Shown here piece after piece: positions 53,960-64,000 of a stretch of DNA of 64,000 nucleotides. Position numbers and translations under genes: made by a program. A model generated the notes under the pieces. The model did not search any database and was not told the DNA's origin. It was given only the letters and a program-made list of their open reading frames with translations. Source of the stretch: Ectocarpus siliculosus (Eukaryota > Sar > Phaeophyceae > Ectocarpales > Ectocarpaceae); NCBI GenBank assembly GCA_000310025.1, contig FN648528.1, positions 109,381 to 173,380 on the forward strand, given 5' to 3'. The stretch's first letter is position 1; every line of letters starts with the position of its first letter.

Positions 53960-56900
53960 TTATTCAGGCCTCCCGGTCCTCCCCCTTTTGTTCCCCGACA
54001 GGGGTGTCATGTTCGAGGCAGCAGTTCCCCTGCCCTGATTGGTGCCCCTTCCACGATTGGCGCTGCCACCACGGCCGTTCCGCCCCCCACGCGACCCCCC
54101 ACCGGTGCTCCTTCCTCCTCTCGAGCTCGATCCGCCAACGGCGGCGCTAGCGCCAGATCCGCTGCCGCCCACGTAGACGACGTCTTGGGAGGCGTTATTG
54201 GAGCCTGCTCCTCCGCTGCTGCCATTCTTGCTTTCATCCTGGAGGCGTGTTTACGGCCGGGTGAAGACGAGAGACCCGGGTGAATGCCCACCACACGGTC
54301 AAAGCTCATACACAGCATTAGTAAGTTGATGGGGGTTCATTACTGTTTCTCCGAAGGGGTCCATCCAAACTCAGGTCAGTTCAGTATCCGGCAGGGATCA
54401 CTCGCCCTTCATCACCACTGCAAAGATTGCAACGAATATGCTCCGGGAAAACCCTTCGAACCGATAGTCTTTGTGTGATATTCAAATAAGTGTACAACAC
54501 ATTCTAAAGCCGAATGCACCCACAACGAACGTGGGAGCAGGAGAACGTGCACGGAACGTGATACTACACTTGTATTGCCCGGTTACCTTGTACCAACATG
54601 CGTTCGTACAAGAAGTAACCGTTTGGGAAGTGTTCGTGCTACTCACATCGTCAATTTCGTCGAGGGCAACCAGGAGGGGGCCGCTCTGACCCTTGCGGCC
54701 GATCTCTTCCAGAAATTTCTTGAACACCCCCTGGAAGAAGATAACCTTCTTGTTCATGTCTCGCCTCGGATTCCCTGTGAACTTTTGCACCTCCGCGTGT
54801 TCCTCGTTCCAGACGCCCATAAGGTTTGCGCCCAGGGCGATCACGGGAAGGCCATAGAAGTGGCTCAACGCACTGAATTGATTGAACTCAGGAACCTTCG
54901 CGAGGATCGAAGGCCAGGTATCGGGTTGGCCGGGCGTGCCGGCCATGCCAGCGAGGCCCTGGATCTTGTGCATGTCCTGGCTGATTTCACGTAGCTGGTT
55001 TTCGATTCGAGTCATCCAGTATCTGAAGTTCTTTGCCGGCTTGCTCCTGATGTGCGTGTACCTGTTGACCGAAATTCCCAGAATGCGAGGGTTATCCTTT
55101 GGAATCTGCACGTCTCGAGCCAGCCCGGCGTGGCTGGCCGTGTTGCGGGCGTTGAACCGCGTGGTGACCCAGTCTGCCATGATGAAGGGAAGAGCCTTGA
55201 TGGCGTTGTGGCAGTACGTTTCCGGCGTGCACGGCAGGAAGAGGTAGTCGGACGTCAGGATGATGTGCATGTTGAGCTTGCCCCTGTGGGGATTGCAGTC
55301 GACGAGGACGATGTCTGCCCCGCAACTGCGCGCGGTCAACGCCATGAGCTTGTTCCATGCACCCGGAGCTATTGCCTCGACCAGGAGGTTGGTCCCGTAG
55401 GCGACCGTGACTTTTTGCTCGTAGTCAACCAGACCCTCGTGTCCGGGTAGGAGAAATAGCCCCCCTTGGCAGCCTTCAGGCAACGGAATCTTGGTGACGT
55501 CAGCTGGACCCCACTGCACCATTGGACTATCGCTGCCAGCAGGCTCAAGAACCGGACGCAAAGCGTCTTTGATGTTGTTCTTCATGTTTGGGCGACCCGG
55601 CACCTGAAGAACTCGTCCGAACGACGTCGACGGGGTGCGTGGGAGGGGTGTCAGTTTCTGCTCGGTACACAAAACATGCTCCGCTGGCGAAAAGCGGCAG
55701 TGCCGGCGGAGAAGGCTTGTTTGCCACGCTTCACGTTGGCATGATGGCAGATGCATGTTGGAAATTTAGACCGACGTGGTGTTCAAGCTTTGTTGGCTGC
55801 TGGATGGATGTTGCGGGAGTCATCCCGACATGGTCCTCTTTCACTCAAACAGCGTAAAACGTCGTGGCTTTCCAAGAAATCTAGCTTCCCGCTGCAACTG
55901 CTTAACGGGGATATCAATCCACAAAGACAAGCCCAAGAAAAATATCCAGTCTACGAGACCTGAGAGGGGCATGCGTCATGCATCGTCTCGTACGGGGTTG
56001 ATCAACGCGGGATACGAAGGAAAGAAGCCCTTGATAGAGTTCTGAGCGTGTTTTGGTGAAAACCGTGACAAAAACAACACCAACAGCGACAACGATGTCA
56101 AAGAAGATACAAACGCATAAACTTCAAGCTCATCACCTCCCCCCTCTGTCGGTTCTGTTAAATATCGCGAGGAGACGTACTTTCGCACAAATTGGCATGC
56201 TTCCTCCGAGGAGTCACAGTGGCAGGGGAGGAATGGTCACGTTGTTAATTCATGATTCTCGCAGCTGACCCACATACATACCGAAAGCTGCACGGCCGCA
56301 ACTCTCTGCGATACCGCACACCGCATTCGACGCCACACGCCACACCAAGAGTTATTTTCGCGGCTGGAGGTGGGTCGCATAGTACGGCCCTGTGGTATTG
56401 TAGTGTCATACCAACGCCCTCCACAAGCACCGTACCATACATCAGGCGCTACTGCTGTAGTGTCCCACCGGGGCACGTTATCAATTCATCCTGTTTGTGG
56501 TGTTTTCCGAGATTGTTTGGTATGTACCGCGTACCACAGGCGGCAATCCTGCGGCGCGCAGTCTCTCTCTCTACCCCCATTCACTCGGAGATACGAGTGA
56601 AGATTCTCTTCGCCGTTCATTAGACTATTATTGTATGGTCTAAGGACCGTACGCACATGCAATCGTGGCCGTGGACGGCGGGGAGACTCGCGTATAGTTC
56701 GCCGCCACCAAAGTTAGCTGCTGTAACTCAACAGCAAGCGCGAGCACGTACCTACCTGGTGATTGAAGAAGAGGTCGTAATTTTCCTCGCCGGCCTCTGT
56801 TTTCGGATGTCTGCTTATTCTTCACCCATTCTTTCAAGAGCAGGTAGGAAAGGTCGCACTGTGGGTCCGCGTCTACCAGGAGGACACGTTTACCCTTCAA

Positions 56901-57074
56901 GGCAAGGGTGAAGCCGAGGGAACGAGTGATGGTGGTCTTCGCGACGCCTCCCTTCCGATTCCATATTGCCATGGTCTTGAAGCTGTGGCTCTCCCCTAGG
57001 TGCGGTAGGTCTTCGGAAGGCACGGGGTACACGGCCTTGACTGGTCGCTCGAATCGGGGGAATACAGGAGGCAT
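53960..57074 (-). pseudogene. ParA-like ATPase copy D, frameshifted in exon 1
   Basis: Exons 57074-56756 (319 nt, not 321), 55657-54647 and 54238-53960. A 2-nt deletion in exon 1 near 56801-56803 (GTTTTCGG, where copies A and B read GTTTCCTCGG) shifts the frame after KNKQTSE. The P-loop KGGVAKTT survives, but the rest of the ATPase domain cannot be read through. Exons 2 and 3 remain open, so the damage looks recent or could be a sequence error. Confidence 0.75.
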
Positions 57075-57756
57075 GTCGCGCCTTTGTCAATAATACTTGT
57101 TGTAAACTGTTTTCGTGGTGGAGACCGCTATTATTAGCTCTGCTCTCGTCTCCCCTGGGATGAGCAACTCGTTTAGATCCCTTTCGCGCCAGTGGACTGT
57201 TCGGGTGTGTCGGCTCTGGGCACCCCCAGAGTGAGTGCAGTGAGGAAGTCACAACTGTTCACTCCGAAACGGTACGTCATATTTCGGGCTTGCCAGCTTC
57301 AGATGTGTGTGTACTGTAGGAGGTAGGTCCAGATTATGTGTTTGCGATGTAGCGGTAGCACGTATAGTGAGGTGGAGCACGTATGTGTGTCGGTTCAGAA
57401 AACATGTAGACCAGAAGTACTTGATTGGAAAATGCGAGAACAGCGCAGCATTCTCGTCGCCCTGTGCACACACGATAAAAAAGGTGTGCTGATTAGACTA
57501 TCTAAGCTTGGAGGGGTCTCGACGACGGTTTGAGCCCCACACAAACATAACGCGACTACGACACAACGGCACCAGCCAAGAGTCGAAAACAAACAAATAG
57601 AAGTAGTATAGACTGTAAGTGTTAAATCGTCTGTTTTTCCTCAACGAGAGGAGCCTACCCGCGGAAAAAATAAGTGAATGATGATTGATTGAACGATTGG
57701 TTGTCTGACCACTCAGTCAACCGGAAGCCGCAGTAACAGAGTTACCGATCAAGTAC

Positions 57757-57860
57757 GGTTGCTGTAGGTATCTAGATCATCTCTAGTGTGGCTGTTGATA
57801 TCTAGAATCTCTAGTGTAGCTCTGTAGGTATCTAGATCATCTCTAGTGTAGACTGTGGAT
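57757..57860. repeat. TAGGTATCTAGAT tandem array upstream of ParA copy D
   Basis: Counterpart of 18650-18742. One unit reads TTGATATCTAGA where copy A has GTAGGTATCTAGA. Confidence 0.75.
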
Positions 57861-59067
57861 GGTGTGCTTGGCCAAATTTGGGTGTTTCATTTTAGCATGG
57901 GTGAAGTATAACTGACAAGTTTCAGTAAATCAAGTCCAGTATCCATCCTACAGGTGTCTCTCGATCTTCACCCGCTCAACAGGGCCGTTTCAAACTAAAG
58001 TATTTTCTTTCCAAATTGGAAATTCGGAGTGGTCCGGGCTGCCTGAAGATGGGCGAACTAAAGAAGATATGTCGGAGGATGCATCTTCGAAGTCGAAAGA
58101 ATCCGAACTAAAAGTGTCGAAGGATACAGGATTTCGAGCGATCTTTCAGAAAATAAATTATGTGCCCACGGGTTGGAGGTCTCAGCACAAATTAAGGGAT
58201 AATAAATACACACACAGAAAGACTACCCATTCGAGATATGCTGTGAGCGCTGACTTGAAGTTGAGGTGAAGACAGAAAAAAAAAACTTATTTATGTACAC
58301 TATGCATTGGTATTGATGTGCAGAGTAATCATCATGAGCATTTTTTCTTCTTCTCAAGAGAGTAGGTTCATTGTACCGTTTGTAGTACGCCCATGCCTAC
58401 CGTTCGATGAAACTACTGCGGTAGTTCATGGCAGCTGCCATGCTCCCCCGAGCCATGAAAGAGGGGACAAACGAGGGATCGAAAAAAGGCCGTAACATCA
58501 ACAATAGAGGGCCCGACCACTTCAAGGTGATGACGGAAGTTGAGTCGGATCGGACGCGGGTCCGAAGGATAACGCATCTGCTTCTTCAAGCACCTGCCCT
58601 GGCGCCAACTCCTCACGAACAGGGTATCGGCACAGCCCGCTACACTCGACGGGCACACACACCCCTAAAGAGCTGAGGTGCCGATGGCCAACAGATCGCC
58701 CCCCAAAAACGTGGTGTTCGGCGGGAGGGAACACGCACGCGTAGATGGACCCAAGCGTCATTTGTGTCTCCAGCACATCACGCCTTGGCGGCTAAACTTG
58801 CCACTGCACCGCCAATGCAGCATGATGACGTCGATAGCACGTCCCACCACCCTCGGTGCCAAAAGCACGACGGGTCAACACACTACTCTGAAAACAACAC
58901 CACGCTTGCTCTTTGTCATTTCTGTTCCTCCTCTCTGTCATTTATGTTGTGCTCTCCTGCAAGAAGCCTGCGGGGGACACAAACGGCCATTATACCGCTA
59001 GAAACGCCACCCGGCCCGAAAGCCTTTCGACGTACGTAGATAAGCAAAGCCAGCTGCTCTGTTTAGT

Positions 59068-62000
59068 CTATATGCCTGCCGGCAACGGCATCTCGTTCTC
59101 GAAGATCTGCTCCAAGGTCTGTCGCCGCCGAACGACATGCAGCTCCCCCGCGGAGTCAAGGAGCACCTGCCCAGCAGGTCAAGCGGGACGAAGGCGTTTG
59201 TGTGAGGCAGCTTCGCCAGAGGCCGAAAGAGAAAGAACGTTGACTCAAGACCGTAGAATTCACGATTCGTAGACATGGGGGGGGGGGGGCGCATCATGTC
59301 CATCACAACATAGTAACCCCCGTAGATCAGCACTCTGCCGAGCACCCCAAACAAAAGGAGGAAGCGGAAAGGGAGGCCCAGGGGTGGAAGGGTGTGGGGA
59401 AACGAGATACACAATACGTGGTTGGGAGAGGGCAAACACAAGCAAGCCTGGGAAATGGTCGACCGAGAGGTGCGTCGGTGGTAGATGGGGGCGGCGTTTA
59501 CTCACGCTTGACCACATTTACGAACCAGAGCACGCACGGCGTTAATCCCCGCGCAGAAATGGGGCCAAGTGAAAACGGTCTTATCATGTTTTCATTTTTT
59601 CGTTGAAGCAAGTCACGTCGAAACACCACTACACCAGGGTTCTCGGCAGTCCATAGAAACGCGGTCATGTAATGCTACATCGTCAAAGCCCTCTTCTTGC
59701 GCAGACAGATATCAGGGCTTTCGACCAAAAAATCTCTGAAAACGCGCAAAGGCTACCCCTGGCACCCAATTACTGCGCCAGGGCTTTCGGTCTTCTCAGC
59801 AAAGGACGCCATACCATAGCCAAAGCCAAAGCCATGCAGCCAAAGCCATAGCGAAAGCCAAAACCAAAGCCAAGGCTAAAGGTCAAATCCATTCGTGTTG
59901 TACCTCTGGCACCTCCGGGAAGGAGTTGTAGTTCTTAGCGCTCATGCCGGCCACGTAGGCGCCGCAACCCTCCACCACCACCAAGTCCCCTGTCGTCGGC
60001 CCGCGTGATTCATGTTTGTCATGTTTGTTATGTTTGTCGTACAAGTGCCGGTTGGTTGACCCATCGGTAATCGAGCAACCACGTGCAACGGTTGCGCCAA
60101 AGACGAACACGGTAAGGGTGAGGGAGTAGGAACGCGACGGGGGGTGGCGAGCGCGCAAAGGAGAGGGGAGGGGGGGAGGGGGGGTTCGCGAGTGGTAAGT
60201 GAAGCTGAATCCCAATTTTTCGACAGCAGCGCCCCTTTTGAACCATTCAATTCGCCTGTTAGCAGCAAGTGACCAAAAATATGCGGCGTAAATTGCTTGG
60301 ACGAAAATGTCGAAAGTGGAGGAAGTACCACGAATGGCATCATCTTCTGAGAGTTATCACAATTTAGCTCCACCGATCCCTCCTTCTCCCACCCCCGCCT
60401 CCAATATGTAGACGATACAGCAGTCCTGCATGGCAATGACTGAACTCACCGATCTCCGCCTTAGCTAGAGTTCGGCGCTCGATCTCCGAAGCCGCCCCCG
60501 ACACTGGCGTCAACAGATCTCCGGACTCGCAGCAGTGCCCGACGACCACGTACTCGGCGGTTTCACCACCGCCTTCCCCCTGAGAGAAGGGGCACCGCAG
60601 GGGAGATGATGCGGGGGTGGGGGGAGGGCATGTTTGCCACTTGAGTTGGTCTCTTGACCTCTGAAAAACAACACGCATGCCCCCCTGCTAAAAAGAGGCA
60701 AATCGAAAAACTAACAATGCAAAATGACGGGTAAGCTTGAAACAAGCGGGCTCAGCAAAAGACCGGTGCCCCTAAACAATGGTAAAAAAGTACATCCCAC
60801 TTGACCTCGCGGTGCTTGCAGAAAAAGAACGTCACAAAAATAAAGGTGGTGAATGAACCCAAGGCAAAAAAAAAAAAAAAAAGTTCCCTGCGGAGAGCAT
60901 GCCCGATGTTCAAGCAAAACCAGAACAAGAGCCGTCCAACACTACCATTTCGGAGAGGTCCCCTTGCTTGACACACCTCCGCGGGTACGACGACGATGGG
61001 GTGGAGGGCGCCGTAGAGTGACGGCCGGAGGAGCTCCGTCATCCCGGCGTCCAGCTTGATGAACTCGTAGCCGCCGCTGCCCGTGCTCACCAGGTCCTGC
61101 GCCGTGCAGACGAGGCTACCAGCATTGGCGACAAGGAAAGTCCCGGGCTCGATCTCCAGCTTGAGCTTCCGCCCGGTCTCTTCGGCGAAGGCCTCGAAGT
61201 CGCCCATCACGGGGGCACCGATGGCCTGCAGGTCGGTCGACTGCTCTCCCGACATTCGACCCACCTGGGTGGAGTAGCAGAGTAAGAAGAGGCTGTAAGG
61301 GTACCTCACGTAGGGAGCTGGAGAGTTGCAGATTTCGAGATTTCGAGAATTCGAGAATTCGAGAGTTCGAGCTTTCGAGCGTACGAGCTTTCGAGAGAGA
61401 GAGTGGGGGGGAGAGACAGACACACATATACAGAGTGTTCCTGAAACCTCGCATTCGGTAGCAGCAACAAGAACAACAGCAGCAGCAGCAGCAGCAGACA
61501 CAAGGCAAGTGAAAAATACCGGGGGAGCAGATGAGAAATCAACAACACATCTTCACCTTGTAGCCGCCTCCCAAGTTCAGCGTGGTCACGGTGGGGAACT
61601 GTCGCACGAGGTCCAAGCTCATGCCGGACACCTGCACCCAGAAAAACGGCATTGCATCAGCAGCCAAGGGATCGACATCGCACGGCCAGCTTGGACCAGG
61701 ATTCCACTAGAGGATTCCCATAGCCCATGAACTTGGCGGAACGTTACCACGAAACGCTAGCTACTATACGGATCGCCTTGTTAGCCTTCGTCCTTAAAGC
61801 ATTTGTCGCAGGAAAAGAAAAAAAAAGTTCCGTCACGACGAAGGGCAACTGGATTGGTGCATACAACGAAGGTGGTGGTGACGATACCAAACGACACATC
61901 TTCGGAGATATCTCGATCGGGCCTTTCCAATGAGCAACCATCCCCGCACGCCCCTTTGTTGGACGGACATGTCCACATCGGCCTACGAAATTCATGAGCG

Positions 62001-63543
62001 GACTACTGTAGCAGCATGGCAGGCCGCTACGTGAAAGAGCACAGCGCGCGACGCAGGGTACAAAAGAGGCGGGCACCGCAGGGCATGTGTTGCACGCTCC
62101 AGGCCCAAAGGAGTCTTCAACCTCCTCTCCATGAAAAGATTAAGATTCACAGCCAACACCACCACCACAACGACCACGACGACGACACAGCTTCAACAGT
62201 TGGACTACAACGCACGCCTCCACCGCTGCTGTGGAAAAAGCCCGTACAAACCTTCTGCCACACGGCCGGGTCAGATCCCGATCCGATGTGCGTGTGGATG
62301 CGGGACACGGTAAGGTCACCGCCGGCGCAGATCTCCTTCACCTCGTCCGCCCACTCGTACCAGATCCCTGCAAAAATCAACAACAGCAGAGTTGGCGACG
62401 ACGAACAATGGCGACTACAATGCCAATGGAAGGGGGCAATGACGAGCAAGGCTGCAGCTTGGGGTGCTGGACATCACACGTTGGCCTTCCCTCATCCATG
62501 CCACCAACACCACACCGACCACCGTGGCTTGAATTTATCCTTCATACGCCACACCCCCACCACCATCACTGTTTTCAGCTACCACCACCACCACCCCTAG
62601 CTTCGCTCTACCCCTCGTGCCCACCAACCGCTCACCACTCACCGAAAGACGAGGAGGGGCCGCCCACGTTGGTGCTCTTGGTTCCCCCCGACCCCAGCCC
62701 CGGGTTAAACCGCACCCCGACCGAAGACCCCGGCGCCTCCTCAGCAATCTTCCGGAGCTGAGAGAGAGAGCACGCGTTGATGTCCACACCCATCTTGAGC
62801 AGCTCCGCCGCGTCGGGGGGCAGCTCCTGCGAGCTGTTTTCGCGAGGGGGTTGTGAGGGGGATCGAGACTTGGCGGGATATTGTTGCTCCCTCGCCGGTG
62901 TCCGAAACGTGATCTCGCTGACAGGCGCAGCGCGCGTGCTGCAACCAAATATTCCGTCCAAACATTGATCTTGCCGACCCGCAAAATAGGAGCAGCCGCG
63001 TGCTGCTGCCAAATAGTGCTTCATACAACTTAATCGCGTTTCGGCATCGGGCCGATTCCGCACGAGCACCCCCACTCCCTACCCTCCCTGCACAAAAACC
63101 GCCCCAAGTATTTCAGCTGCACGAGGCTGTACGAAGGGGCGTTGGCCTTCTCATCACCACCGCACAATGCGGTAACCAGCTCAGCTCCCCGCGGGATGCT
63201 GGGTCTTGCGGGTACGGGTCAGTCGGACAGGGAGACGCTCAATCAAGAACTCTGGACATGGAAAACCGTTGACCCTCATCGGGAAGAGAAGCTGATACGG
63301 AATATATGGTATGGAATGCGGAGGTGCCAGGCAGGGGTAAAGGCCCACAAAGGGATTCACTTTGTAAGTACCAACAACAGCGACAACCCCAATCGCTGCT
63401 GCCACCACCACCACTAGCAGCAGCAGCAACAACGCCTTCCGTAAGACGCTGCTCACCTGAGACACAGGCTCTGAGGGGGCACTCCCGCCGCGATAGCCCT
63501 CTCCACCTCAAACCCGCTGCTGCAGTCGAAATGCAGCCCGAGG
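59068..63543 (-). CDS. lysA: Diaminopimelate decarboxylase (lysA), right copy, N-terminal exons unresolved
   Basis: Eight exons join in phase: 63543-63457, 62833-62643, 62367-62252, 61631-61557, 61264-60977, 60579-60450, 59989-59904 and 59166-59068 (stop). They give 356 residues. Diaminopimelate decarboxylase (EC 4.1.1.20) makes L-lysine from meso-diaminopimelate with PLP. Motifs in order are [36 protein letters not shown] with [19 protein letters not shown] and [62 protein letters not shown] (PLP and substrate binding), [14 protein letters not shown] and the C-terminal [15 protein letters not shown]. The PLP-lysine region (normally YAxKAN) lies further upstream, in exons I could not place. 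Full enzymes have about 400-430 residues. CESGD and the INACSLSQL block favour DAP decarboxylase over ornithine decarboxylase. Confidence 0.88.
59810..59880. repeat. GCCAAA hexanucleotide array in lysA intron (right copy)
   Basis: Counterpart of 31645-31730, slightly shorter, directly after the donor of the penultimate exon. Confidence 0.8.
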
Positions 63544-64000
63544 CTGGCCGCGACAGAGTTACGTGAAGCGAAGACAGAAGAAAAGGAAGACAGTTAGAGC
63601 CACTAGCAGCACCTGCGGTGCTCATCAGTGAAGTCAAAATCAGACAAACCTGATGCTGTGCGCGGCAAGCAGAAGCCGGACCGAATCGCGCCATCAACCA
63701 GGCATCATCGGTGACCGCCGCCATCCCCACCGCCACCACGCCGCCAGCACGACTACCACCCTCGCCCCCGCCCCCACATCTCCACGTATGCCTGTCTTCC
63801 GTGTAACTAGAAGGTCGACAAGCCCCAGGCGACAATGTGAAGCAAATTCCACAATTATCTGCATTGACCAGAACACGTTTTTCAACTCGGAACCCAAAGT
63901 CACACCCCAACACGCACGACGATAAGCAGGAACTCAAGCACGGTGTTCGCTGACAAGTTGTCTTCCCGGGACTACCTTAAATGGAGGAGCTGGGGGGGGG
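63544..64000. other. Upstream part of lysA, exons not resolved
   Basis: The first visible lysA exon needs a preceding exon ending in phase 2, which should lie here or beyond the window. A possible exon end is ACRAQHQ before a GTTTGT donor near 63650, but it shows no family motif. Nothing else is supported. Confidence 0.35.

Larger units (their letters stand above)
53711..58992. repeat. ParA repeat copy D
   Basis: Equivalent to about 14520-19879 of copy A. It continues into the lysA 3' flank at 58990-58992, where copy A has the nested MITE and Copia insertion. It includes the TAGGTATCTAGAT array (57757-57860). Confidence 0.85.
37593..62963. repeat. Segmental tandem duplication, right copy
   Basis: It starts with the same sequence as 12871 and ends inside the lysA intron at 62963, where the left copy breaks at 37592. 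It contains ParA copy B, a unique block (46602-49487), ParA copies C and D around the N gap, and the intact-looking lysA. It differs from the left copy in its insertions and in carrying an additional ParA block. Confidence 0.7.

Overview
This is nuclear DNA of a eukaryote, most likely a stramenopile and plausibly a brown alga. Genes are broken by GT-AG introns, exons are GC-rich with long Gly/Ser/Ala tracts, and the window is full of Copia, LINE, SINE, MITE and tyrosine-recombinase elements plus CAG and CT microsatellites. A bacterial-type diaminopimelate decarboxylase gene (lysine made through DAP) fits a stramenopile. The taxonomic call is inference. There are no bacterial operons or ribosome binding sites.

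Layout. (1) 522-9274: one minus-strand gene whose eight exons join with consistent splice phases into about 1,733 codons of low-complexity protein. (2) 9275-12870: mostly non-coding, with a foldback, microsatellites and an orphan first exon. (3) 12871-37592 and 37593-62963: two tandem copies of one segment. Each holds a three-exon gene for a ParA/Soj-like ATPase with an RGG-rich tail, followed by the 3' part of a diaminopimelate decarboxylase gene (lysA), all on the minus strand. The left lysA copy (30907-37465) is truncated and degraded. The right copy (59068-63543) looks intact and probably runs past the window edge.

The two copies have been modified independently, so each gives the empty site for insertions in the other. 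The left copy received a nest of elements (19880-30828: MITE, older repeat, 9.7 kb Copia, then a second MITE and a second Copia fragment), a SINE (33684-34011) and a LINE (34106-36585). The right copy received a tyrosine-recombinase element with split direct repeats (37751-41393), a short LINE tail (41643-41850), an extra 2.9 kb block (46602-49487) and a Mutator-like foldback with 9-bp target duplications (50050-51352).

The 100-N gap at 53611-53710 is flanked by about 2.2 kb of apparently identical sequence (51385-53610 and 53711-55936). This looks like two contig ends that overlap but were not merged, so ParA copies C and D are probably one locus. That locus carries a 2-nt frameshift in exon 1; copies A and B are open.

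The best candidates for something undescribed are the intron-containing nuclear ParA-like gene with a disordered RGG tail, amplified beside lysA, and the split-direct-repeat recombinase element that has no reverse transcriptase.
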